In this document: positions 1-11,500 of the stretch, in pieces
How positions within the stretch are numbered: the stretch's first letter is position 1
Layout: the number at the start of each line of letters is the position of its first letter
Assembly (NCBI GenBank): GCA_950097015.1
Contig: CATNEN010000015.1
Location: 1,037,501-1,101,500, forward strand
Direction: 5' to 3'
Source of the DNA: Macrostomum hystrix
Lineage: Eukaryota > Platyhelminthes > Macrostomidae
Length of the DNA stretch: 64,000 bases
Translations under genes and position numbers: made by a program
Notes under the pieces: model-generated
Told to the model about the DNA's origin: nothing
What the model saw: the letters and a program-made list of their open reading frames with translations, nothing else
Database searches by the model: none

Positions 1-1778
1 TATGTCGTCTTTCGTCTGAAGTTCGGGCGCTGAGTCCCTGGGGAGTTGAAAAGCACTCCAAGATGAGCAGTTGTTTCGCGCTCGAGTTTTTATCTCTCTC
101 TTTTGCTCAGTGCAAGCGACTTCAAACGGCCGGTCGATAAATATTTCATGGCAAAAAAATTTCCCACGAGGTGGACGACAAATATCGAGCAGAGAAGGAA
201 GACGAGGCAAATTTGGGGAGGAGGGCCAGTGACGAGACACGGAAGAGACTGAGCAGAATTCGAGGGACTTTGTTAAAAATTCTTCCCCTAGCTAGCCTGA
301 GATATCCCATTAGTCGCCAAGCTTTCAGCAGAAATAGAGCTCGGCTGAGCAGAGAGACTGCTCCAGCCTGATCGCCGCTCCGGCTTTGCTTTGAGGCGCG
401 CGCTAATGAGCACCGCTGCATGGGGTCCGTCTGAGTACAGCTCTCCGAGTGTGACCGCTTTGAAGTTGAGCACGCCTGGCAGCCAACCCGCTGTTCACTT
501 GTTGCTCATTCGCTTCACAGATAACTGGTCATTTGAGTTAGTCATGTGACTATCAGGAAAAGTTAGGGATCAGTGGCCACATTCATTTGGGTCACAGTCG
601 TGGAGTGAAGGCTTGGGGGCTTGACGACGAGAAAGTCAGGGCAGATGTACACACCTGTGAGAGCGTGTGCCTGCGTACGGTTCTGTGTGCGTGTGTGCTC
701 AGGTGTCAGCGAAATGGGCAGAATTGTCTCTTCGCTGGCAGAATTGTCTAGTGTCACCAAATGATGTGCCATTGCCCGCAGTCCTCCTAAAATGAATATT
801 TTTATAGGGGAGATTAAAAGGAAAATTTGTTATGACCAGACTCAAATTTAAGAGTATGATTGAGAAGAAATTGAGCAGAGTATGGCACCCAGAAGCTAGC
901 TTGTTAAAAACTAAACTAGAACATTGTCCTGCGAAAACATTCGGGGCTCACTAGCGATCGATAATAGTCGATAAAAAATTGGTGGGGGATCGAGATAACT
1001 GGGCCTGACTGGCGTGGGGTTGGCGCACAGCGGGACGGAAAAAATCGATAATAAATTGCGTGTATGGTCACGCAGACTACAGTGGGGCTAGAGAAGCAAA
1101 GTGCAATGTGACGAAATGCAACGTGCATCTACTGGACAGCAAAATCAAGTCTACATGCTCGGTAATTTTGAATAATTCGGTTGGCTCGCAGACCAGCCCT
1201 CACTGATTTTCATTACTTCAACTCGACCGCTTTGTTGCCATGCGGATTAAATAAATTCAGCTAAGGAGGCCCGGGCGGGCAGCCCTGTGTCTCAGATTCG
1301 GCTGGACTCAATTCATCCGGCTTGCGACCAAATGGCTGGCTGAAAATTTCTGTCACGAATTTCGCCTGAACCTCATGCCCCTAGTTGCATCCTGCTGCTG
1401 CTTCTAAGCTACATCCCTCTCTTCTACGCACTCACTCACTCTCCATTCTGCTCAAATTCTCAGGAGGCAAAGATAATGCCCAGCTGCTCTGTCCTGTAGC
1501 AAGCGGCCAAGAAGCGATTCTGCTAACTGACTCGCTGTGCCAGTCTGCCCGACTAGGCTGAGAGATATCTCATTTCAGTGGCTCGCCCTGAGGGGAGAAA
1601 AATGCTTGGCCGAGGGAGTCCCGGGGATGCGGTCGCCCCCCCCCCGGCCTCCCATCCGCTCTCACCGCTTTCCCTCGCGCGTAGAGCATTTCCGATCCGA
1701 GGTGAGGCCGATCGCTCTATCGGCCTTCTCAACTGCTCCGTACTAACGGAATCAAGCTGCCCCTCCCTTCCCCTCTCT

Positions 1779-1815
<37 letters not shown>
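1779..1815 (+). repeat. CAG trinucleotide microsatellite
   Basis: About 12 consecutive CAG triplets follow a pyrimidine-rich stretch. No gene model covers it. Confidence 0.9.
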
Positions 1816-1817
<2 letters not shown>

Positions 1818-2047
1818 GCAGACAGGAAAAGCCTGGAGCGAAGATCGACACAGATTGATAAAAAAACAGTTTTTCAGTATTCTCAGGCTCAAAGAAATGA
1901 GAATTTGTGCCAGACAGAGGGGGATAAAGGCCACTTTCTACTCGCTGCTGTCGGACTCCGAAAATCGTCCCGCAACGATTACTGGCGGCTGCTTAGGGAA
2001 GAGAAATACTGGTTAGCGGAAGCGCACGCGAGTTGGGTTGTTCTGAG

Positions 2048-2089
2048 CTGCTGCTGCTGCTGCTGCTGGTGTGTGTGTGTGTGTGTGTG
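2048..2089 (+). repeat. Compound CTG-GT microsatellite
   Basis: Seven CTG triplets run directly into about ten GT dinucleotides. Confidence 0.9.
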
Positions 2090-3239
2090 ACATGCCCCAG
2101 TTGTCAAATCTGCCATCTCAGCCCTGGGCTATCCCTGTCCGTTCTCTCTTTAGACAGCTGCTTTCAGAGCCTCCCGCCACAGCTTGCGGCCTGCGGTCTC
2201 CCCCAGCCCAGGCCTGGGGTACGGGCGAAGAATGGGAAAGAGGATTTGAATTGTGCGGACAGAGTGCCGCGGCGGGCCAAGCCGAGGGACCAAGCCAAGC
2301 GGGCGCGGATCGGAAAACAGGGGGGGCTGTGCCAGCATTTCAGAGGTGCAGAATCAGACTGGGAAGAGAGGGGAAACGGGCGCAGAGGGGGAGAGTGTTG
2401 GGAAGGGAAGGATAGCCGGCTCTGGAGCAGCCTGCATTCTCTGCCGATTTTCCCTGCTCAAACAGTTCTCCCTGGACGCTTGTCTTCTCAGTGCCTCGAT
2501 TTGTGGACTTTCCAGCGCGGCACCCACCCCACCGCAGCCGCCCCGGGCTCGGCTGTGCACTTTTGGCACAACAAAAGTCTCCCAGCCTCGTCGCCCTTTC
2601 TTATCTTCAGCGCCGAAAACTCGTCGCCTTCCTCCACCACCCTGGTCCCCACAATGCCTCATCCCCTAGAGGCAGTGGCTGCCAGTTTGCACTTTAGAGG
2701 CTTGCATCGGAGGTTGCCATGCAGTCCTTCCGTTGTCTGCGCTGAGTTACAAGGCAATAAGTGATAGCCGGCTGCAAACCAAATCGTAGGAACTTGCAGG
2801 GAAGTTTTGAGAACAGCTTTGCGATTAGCCATTGGGTGTGGGGGGGGGAAGGGACTGAGATTTCTTGAGCCGCTTCTCTCTTTGGAAAATTGCTTCTGAG
2901 TTAGTGGACAGGAGCTCAAAGCTGGCGGAAGTGAGCCCTGATCATCAAAGTGGGATGGACAGGGCGGCAGGAAGCCTATTACAGAGGCAAAGTCCTCCTC
3001 GCAGCGTCAGCTGCAAAGGCTACAGGCAGGGGAGCAGCCACCCACGCAGAGCTGGATGCGTCAGCGCCACTCGAGCAGACATCCGGGGATATCCCAGTGC
3101 GAACTCCATATTTGATTAACTCAGATGAGCGCTAGTATTTTTTAATCAAACATAATAATTATTAGCGAATGATCTGCACTGTGATCTTTGAGCCTGGTCG
3201 ACAACCGACACCTAAAGTAACATGCTGGGTGTCAAGATA

Positions 3240-3438
3240 CATTAGACCCCCGAAACGAGACATCTTAAACATTAAAATCAATACACCCGAAACGACACAC
3301 CTTAGACCTCTGGAATGACACACCCTTAGACCTCTGGAATGACACACCTTTAGACCTCTGGAATGACACACCCTTAGACCTCTGGAATGACACCCTTAGA
3401 CCTCTGGAATGACACACCCTTTGATCTCTGAAATGAAG
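3240..3438 (+). repeat. About 24-bp tandem repeat abutting the PH exon
   Basis: Degenerate units containing CCTCTGGAATGACACAC recur about six times with 22-24 bp spacing. The units from 3300 are nearly identical and the leftmost are diverged. The array ends about 25 bp before the splice acceptor at 3461, so it occupies the polypyrimidine and branch-point neighbourhood of that exon. Confidence 0.8.
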
Positions 3439-3461
3439 TTCCCTAAACCACTGCTCTGCAG

Positions 3462-5518
3462 CACTGCTTCAGCATATTTTACAAGAAGGACGGCCAAAGG
3501 CACTACGACCTCCGTGCCGAGTCTGAGGTCGAGTGCAACACATGGGTTGAGGCGGTCAGAAACGCCAGGTAAATATTACCTGGGCTTCGCTGCTGTCTTG
3601 TTTGTCTAATCTCTCTCACATTAGCCTAATTTTTAGGTTTTCTAAATTTAAATTGCTCCTAATTTTCAGCTACAGCCGGCTGGTTGAGCTGCATGAGCAG
3701 CTGGAGCAGAAGCACCTCCACCTGCTGCAGATCATGGAGTCGGAGCGCCAATCAAAATGGAACTATGTCAAGCAGGCCGAGGACATGACCAATCAGCTTC
3801 GCCGGCTCAGGCTGGAGGTGAGAGAGGTGAGTCAAACATTTCTCCCCTAAGTGGCGCTGTGCTCAGTGTACGGTGATTCATTTGCTAGCCGGGTTTTACA
3901 GCTACCTGGCATCAGCTGCACTTTCTCTTGATAATATATTTTGCTGCATATGCCATAATCGGAGGAAAGCTACAATGCGCTCTATTACCAAACTGTTGCT
4001 TGATTGCTGCTGTTGAATAACCAGCTGACCTAGACCGCTAATCCCCTGACTCCCACTTGCAGAGCCACCATCGCTATGCTGAATAGCAACTGCTGTGCCA
4101 CAGATTTCACGGCACTTATTCGTGTATACTATTTGCACTAACAGTAACACCTGTTTCTTATTATCGGCCTGACTAACATGAGGCGATGAAATTCCTCGAA
4201 GGTACCCCCGATGTCACACTTTCTCAAATGAGTTGTCAAATTGATCACCTGTCTCTAATGATTTCCCATGGCGAAAAGTGTCACACCCGGGACACTGTCG
4301 TGTTTCAGCCGGTCTCAAATTGAAAGAAGGCTGTGAACTGATGTTGTTGATTCAATCACTAACAACACTATTTAATTGTAGTCATTGTTCAAACACAAAC
4401 TTGGCTTTCACTAAAGCAACTAACAAACTAGTTCACGTGATTGATGCATTTGTTTTCACTAATATTTATTCATGCTTTATTTAATTGGCAACAGTTTATA
4501 CCGTCAAAATTTATTTTATTGAACAAACCTGCAATTTCATCATCTGATTCAGATTACTTTCTACTGTTAGACAGGTGTGTCAGGTGTAAGACAGGGCTGT
4601 CAGGTGTAAGACAGGGCTGTCAGGTGTAAGACAGGGCTGTCAGGTGTTAGACAGGGCTGTCAGGTGTTAGACAGGGCTGTCAGGTGTTAGACAGGGCTGT
4701 CAGGTGTAAGACAGGGCTGTCAGGTGTAAGACAGGGCTGTCAGGTGTAAGACAGGGCTGTCAGGTGTTAGACAGGTGCGTCAGGTGTTAGACAGGTGCGT
4801 CAGGTGTAAGACAGGGCTGTCAGGTGTAAGACAGGGCTGTCAGGTGTAAGACAGGGCTGTCAGGTGTAAGACAGGGCTGTCAGGTGTTAGACAGGTGCGT
4901 CAGGTGTAAGACAGGGCTGTCAGGTGTTAGACAGGGCTGTCAGGTGTAAGACAGGGCTGTCAGGTGTAAGACAGGGCTGTCAGGTGTTAGACAGGGCTGT
5001 CAGGTGTAAGACAGGGCTGTCAGGTGTTAGACAGGGCTGTCAGGTGTTAGACAGGGCTGTCAGGTGTTAGACAGGGCTGTCAGGTGTAAGACAGGGCTGT
5101 CAGGTGTAAGACAGAGCTGTCAGGTGTAAGACAGGGCTGTCAGGTGTTAGACAGGTGTGTCAGGTGTAAGACAGGGCTGTCAGGTGTTAGACAGGGCTGT
5201 CAGGTGTTATACAGGGCTGTCAGGTGTTAGACAGGGCTGTCAGGTGTTAGACAGGGCTGTCTCATTAGGGAGGGCTAATGTTACCTAATGTGATCAGCCA
5301 GTTGCTGCAACACGCTCAATGTTTTACATTTCTGGCTCAACTGACAAAGGCGCAATGCCCTGTGTCTGTGCCAGTGCAGTGGTGCCTAATTATCCCTCGT
5401 GTTGCTTCAGTTCCGCTCCCAAATCCCATCTCACCTGCAGCTGAAGGAGGTGCGCAAGGAGCAATCATCCAGCAAGGAGCCGACGGAGGAGACAGAGGAG
5501 CTGAAGAAGATTAAAAAG
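3462..5518 (+). CDS. RASGRF: RasGRF exons: C-terminal half of PH1 and coiled coil
   Basis: Three exons (3462-3568, 3670-3826, 5411-5518). The first begins with [12 protein letters not shown] and contains the PH C-terminal helix around [11 protein letters not shown]. In vertebrate RasGRF the matching residues follow the segment EKQ. The second encodes a Leu/Glu/Gln-rich helix including LLQIMESER, matching the conserved coiled coil after PH1. The third is charged and ends in KKIKK, just before the IQ motif. The second exon has two in-frame donors nine bases apart (3818 and 3827). I chose 3827 because GTGAGT fits the consensus better; use of 3818 would drop three codons. Confidence 0.9.
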
Positions 5519-8500
5519 GTAATTTTTTGCTCCGTTGGTTTTCGCTGCCCTCTTACATTTTCGCTCTCTGGGTTGAGCTCAGCGCTGGGAAATTTTCTTG
5601 AGGGGTAAAATTGAGGAAAACCTCGCTATAGACACTTAGTTGCTGACAGCATGGTTTCGGCCATAGAACACGCGCAGAGACAATTTATTATTTTTTCTCA
5701 TGCCTCTTTTTGCACCTGAATTTGCTGCTGCCATTGATAACAAGTGTAACAAATGCTGCACTGTCTGAGAAACCCACTTCCAACATCTTTGCCATTGATA
5801 CCCAATTCATTATAACAACTGGCATGCCTGCCCTGAACAATGACTACTCACTGATGTCGTCTCATTATTGTTTCTTTTGAATTGGCCCTCCAAAAAGTAG
5901 CAAAATTAGTTAAGACTCCGATTAACGTGTCGCAACCTCGATGAAACTCATTTTGCATCGCGCGGAACATCGAATCTACTGATCCAATGACCCCACCACA
6001 TGACCCCCGTCACAATGACCAATACCCCAATGACCAGTGTCGCAATGACAAGTGTCCCAATGACCAGTGTCCCAATGACCATTATCCTAATGACCAGTGT
6101 CGCAATGACCAATACCCCAGTGATCATTGTCCTAATGATCAGTATCCCAATGACCAGTATCCCAATGACCAGTATCCCAATGACCAGTGTCGCAATGACC
6201 TGTATCCCAATGACCATGCAGTGTCTCAATGACCAGTGTCCCAATGACCCCTATCCACAAGACCTCTAATTGAACAGCACAATTGCACAATGTCATTCCG
6301 TTGCTACAATGGAATGCCATGGCCAGCCGCTCTGACAAGGTTAGCAAAGCCAACCAACTGAACTGCAACCTAATCTTTCCCTCCATCTTACCTGAGCAGC
6401 AAACTGTCATTTAGTTGGTGTGCTCCTGAAAACCTTTTTATTTTCATTGAACATTTTATTTTCATCCCTTGTCCTATTTAGCTAGCGAAAGATTAAACTG
6501 TACTTTTCTTTTGTTGACACCCGCATCGACTCAAAGAACTCTTCGCACCCCACTGATGCAGAACTAATGCTCTAATTACAGTGCTTTGCAGGACGATCCT
6601 TTTTTCACCTGCCTATTTATTTCCTACTATTTCAGGTCAGATGATCAATTCCCTGAAATTGCACCCAACACCCTACTGAGTATTGCATCATCAGTGCATG
6701 TGGCTGTGTTGGCAGCTGAGGTTGCGTCAGTTTTGCATGCTGTCTTGTTTTTTTCTTGGCCATTGTCTTTTCCTATCACGTGACCCGGCTTGGACCCGCG
6801 CACCGCTGTGCTACCGTAAGATTGCCCAGTTCGCAGGAGACGGCCCGGGACCACAAAGTCTCAGCTGCTTCTCTGTTTTACGGACACTCTTTTGAGTATC
6901 TTGTTTTGTTAATTTTCTTTCCACATTTTTGTTTCTTTGATTTTCTTCCTGCCGAGTTGCAGTAAACTAATATTGCATATAGCGCTTCTGAATCGTGTCT
7001 GTTTTAGTCTTTTGTCTCTGACTTTCTGTAATCAGTCTATCACAGTTTCTAGGCTGAAAGCTTTTTGTGCGGCTGGTTGTAATCCCGTCGATGTGGTTAG
7101 CTCGTATTTTCATTCTTAAAAGGAAAGGAAAGGAAGGAAATTCTTCCCAATTAGAAACCATCGCTTGATCTAGCGAAAGACATGGACAGGTAAAGTATAC
7201 ATTTAGGGGCCGCTTCAAAGTGTTTCTTGATGGCTAGTGAATGATTCCTTCTACTATGTACATTGGGAGCTAGAGTCGAATGTTTGGTGACAAAAAGGTT
7301 CATGCTGACTCTATGTACATTGGGGCAGGAATTCAACAGCTTGAGAGGGCTAGAGAAGGATTCCTGCCTCTATGTACATTTGGGGCAGGAATTAAACAAT
7401 TTGAGAGGGCTAGAGAAAGATTCCTGCCTCTATGTACATTGGGTGCAGGAATTAAACAATTTGAGAGGGCTAGAGAAAGATTCCTGCCTCTATGTACATT
7501 GGGGGCTAGAGTCGAATGTTTGGTGACAAAAAGGTTCATGCTGACTCTATGTACATTGGGGGCAGGAATTAAACAATTTGAGAGGGCTAGAGAAGGATTC
7601 CTGCCTCTATGTACACTGGGGGCAGGAATTAAACAATTCGAGAGGGCTAGAGAAAGATTCCTGCCTCTATGTACATTGGGGGCAGGAATTAAACAATTTG
7701 AGAGGGCTAGAGAAAGATTCCTGCCTCTATGTACATTGGGGGCTAGAGTCGAATGTTTGGTGACAAAAAGGTTCATGCTGACTCTATCTACATTGGGGGC
7801 AGGAATTAAACAATTTGAGAGGGCTAGAGAAGGATTCCTGCCTCTATGTACATTGGGGGCAGGAATTAAACAATTCGAGAGGGCTAGAGAAGGATTCCTG
7901 CCTCTATGTACATTGGGGGCAGGAATTAAACAATTTGAGAGGGCTAGAGAAAGATTCCTGCCTCTATGTACATTGGGGGCTAGAGTCGAATGTTTGGTGA
8001 CAAAAAGGTTCATGCTGACTCTATGTACATTGGGGGCAGGAATTAAACAATTTGAGAGGGCTAGAGAAGGATTCCTGCCTCTATGTACATTGGGGGCAGG
8101 AATTAAACAATTCGAGAGGGCTAGAGAAGGATTCCTGCCTCTATGTACATTGGGGGCAGGAATTAAACAATTTGAGAGGGCTAGAGAAGGATTCCTGCCT
8201 CTATCTACATTGGGGGGCAGGAATTAAACAATTTGAGAGGGCTAGAGAAGGATTCCTGCCTCTATGTACATTGGGGGCAGGAATTAAACAATTTGAGAGG
8301 GCTAGAGAAGGATTCCTGCCTCTATGTACATTGTGGGTAGGTTAAATGTTATTTGATTGTGATTTGTGACCGCTTCCTAACTTTAATTCAGTATATTTGG
8401 TGCAAAATTTGGAGAAAAATTCAGAGTAGATTAAGGCCACAGCAAACAGGTCCACAATGGGCCAATATGTTTTTCTCGCATGATCGCATCGTCAGTCCAA

Positions 8501-11500
8501 ATCTCTCTGTGAAATTCGATTTTTTCTAGGTAAGCTAATCCCCTTGTCAGCTGAGGCCAGGCCGATCAGATTGGTCGAATGTGTTTCTCAGAAAGGGGTG
8601 ACCAGCAGACCGCAATGGAGGTGATTAGAAGCTTTTGAAGAAGCCGATTCGAAAATAGGGAAAATTCAATTTAATTTTGGATTAAGTACACCAGACGGAC
8701 CAGCCCATCCCATTCCGTGCTGTGCCCGTGGCGGGAAAGCACCGAGTTCGCAGATATTTGTTAGGCCAATAATATTTGCCCACGTTGGTCGAGAGCGTCA
8801 CCGCAGGGAGGGGAAACCGGCTGTCGCTTCGCTACTCAGCATGCCGTGATCGGGGTGATAACGGGGCATGAGGGACATGAGGCAGAGTAGAGGGAACGGA
8901 CAGAAGACGTCCCCGGGACTGCTCATTCCCGGCCTTGCCCATGGGTCGCGAATTTAATTATTCCTAATGACGCTACAGCCTCAATTTTCGCATCCCACGC
9001 TCCTAGCCCCCTTCAGCCGCTGCTTAGGCCTGTCCTGTCCCTTCATGCTGCCCTTAATCCGCAGGTAGAAAGTGTAGCAAAAGACAGGTCGACATGACGC
9101 TTGAGGCGGGTGACGGGGCCGATGAAGAAGCACCTCGTGTTGCGAGATTAATTTTTCCTTGTTGTAATTTGCCAACTAGAAATTGCCGTTGAAACACGGC
9201 TTAGAAGATCAGAGCTGTTCCCGCATGGGGGAATTCAGGCAAGGTTTCGCTCCCAGCAAATAGTTGTCTGCATTGTCCGCTGCGCGAGGCATTCATTTTA
9301 ATCTGCATTGACGTACACATTCCCATTTGCGTGTTTTTCACTGACACAGTGATGTACTTGAAAAACTTGCGGTTTGCTTTTGAGCGATCAGGCTTGCTCG
9401 GAAGAGTGTAAAGTTGAGTAGGAAGGCCAGTTTACTTCAATCGAAGCTTTTTCAACTATTTTTTATTGTTATGCAAACACTGCACGAGAGACCTGTTAGC
9501 TTTCTGCTCAATAACATATTAGTACTTGTACTTAGAGCTTGCACTAACAGATACTTCAGTAGTCACTTGCACCAGCCTCAATTCACCTGGATAATATTTT
9601 GGTCAGTCAATTAAAAAAGCAAATTTTATCAATTGAATGAATTTCTCTGCATGAAAATCTATCAAACTGTCAGTTTTCTGCTAGAGAATGACTTGAATTT
9701 CTTGGTAGTTGAAACAGCTATTTAGCCTATCGAAAGTGTATATACCAAGCGTCTGCTTTTCCTGTGAGAATTTCAACCTATTTGATTCGATTGAAAATTG
9801 TAATGTATTCTGCTTAACTGGCTTTGACGTGAAACAACGATCCATCCGATTTTCCTTGAAACAAACCAATCGAAATATTTCTATTTTTGAGAAATTACCT
9901 GATTTAAACTAAAAGTTTTAAAGCTTACTTCAAGTGTGGCAGTTCTTTTAAGCAGAAGTGAGTTAATAGCCCAGTAATTTTATCCAAAATGTCTTGCTTG
10001 AATGTTTTTGTTTTATTATTGGCGGTGCTTGATCTCGCCGTGGCCTCCCGGAGCTGCTGTATTCTGTTAAAGTGCAGATTTCACAGGTGCAATCGTTCTT
10101 CCGCGGCTGGCTCTGCCGCCGGCGCTGGAAGCAGATCGTTGAGGAGTACATCCGCTCCGAGCACGCTGAGCACATGCGCAAGAGGAACGGCATCGTGTTC
10201 GGCCTGGTGGAGTGCGAGGAGGAGTACGTGCAGCAGATCAGCGTGCTGGTGTCCTGCTTCCTGCGGCCCTGCCGGATGGCCGCCTCGGCCAAGAAGCCCA
10301 TCATCACGCACGAGGATGTCAACTCGGTGTTTCTCAACGCGTGAGTGCTCGAGTGGCTTCGAGGACTGGCGATCAGAAAATAGCGTTGGGAATGGGGAAA
10401 GAGTGGCGAGGGTCAGGGATGCTTTTTCTGACCCTCGCCTCCGTGCGAAGAATTGGAGAGGCGGTCGCCGTGAAGGCTTGGCAGATTTGTGTGGGCACTG
10501 AAGGTGAGCAGGCCGTTCAAACAAAATTGAGCACGAAACTGCGGAACAAAGTCCCACGGGGGGAGCTGGAAACTCGCCGAGTGCATGCTCAGGACACTGC
10601 TCAATCATGTTTGCCAGCTTCTAGCGGTTGTCGGGAGACCATTTGTCAGCGATGAGTTTATTAGCAGCCGGGCATCCAGGCCAGTTTTGGGGCCTGGCAG
10701 GCTGAGCACTTTAGAGTGCGCGCCTCAAAGGGCAATAGTGAGAAAGCCATCAAATGCAAAGTGCCTGTCTGGATGTACTTTCAGCAAAAAAATCAAATGC
10801 CATTTGAAGGTCGGGCTTCGTTTTTAAGGAACAATTTAGATTGGGTTCGTGGCTCCCACCGATTCTGGACTAATCTGTATTGGCGGGTGTCTGGTGGCGG
10901 GTCAGCTGGGAGATCAGCTCTGATTAATTGGAACTGACTGACTGACCTGCCAGAAAGTTAACCCCACAGTTTGAGAAGAGACTCAAGATGAGAGAAGGGC
11001 CGTGAAACTATGATAGAAAATGAAGGATATAGTTTAAGGAGATAACACCCAAAGGCGGAAGAATATTAACAATTAAAGAGTCTGACATAGCAAATGCAGT
11101 GGGACATCATTGGGATTCACGGGGTAGAAAGAGACAAGGGGAGAAAGAGACAAGGGGAGAAATAGACAAGGGGAGACAGAGACAAGGGGAGAAAGATACA
11201 AGGGGAGACAGAGACAAGGGGAGAAAGATACAAGGGGAGACAGAGACAAGGGGAGACAGAGACAAGGGGAGAAAGAGACAAGGGGAGAAAGAGACAATGG
11301 GAGAAAGAGACAAAGGAAGACAGAGACAAGGGGAGAAAGAGACAAGGGGAGACAGAGACAAGGGGAGAAAGAGACAATGGGAGAAAGAGACAAGGGGAGA
11401 AAGATACAAGGGGAGACAGAGACAAGGGGAGAAAGATACAAGGGGAGACAGAGACAAGGGGAGACAGAGACAAGGGGAGAAAGAGAGAAGGGGAGACAGA

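Larger units (their letters stand above)
1..3239. other. Unassigned DNA upstream of the first recognised RasGRF exon
   Basis: No convincing exon was found here. The first half of the RasGRF PH domain, which must precede the exon at 3462, is not recognisable and probably lies upstream of the window. The stretch from about 2100 to 2700 is GC-rich. It also holds a CAG run (about 1779-1815) and a CTG run (2048-2068) that passes directly into a GT run (2069-2089). Open frames across these runs are poly-Gln or poly-Leu artefacts of the triplet repeats. It could be intron or the 5' region of the gene; sequence alone does not decide. Confidence 0.5.

Noticed and set aside
1578-2090. 170-codon frame with poly-Gln and poly-Cys
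   Set aside because: It runs through CAG, CTG and GT microsatellites and has no recognisable domain or splice support.
2865-3135. Frames that might encode the missing N-terminal half of the RasGRF PH domain
   Set aside because: The translations lack the PH pattern (aromatic and hydrophobic strands, Gly-Trp/Arg motifs), and the 24-bp repeat follows directly.
7280-8227. 315-codon open frame of repeated peptide units
   Set aside because: Unit lengths are multiples of three and the array is intronic. The opposite strand is also open, which is expected for a stop-free repeat and not for a gene.
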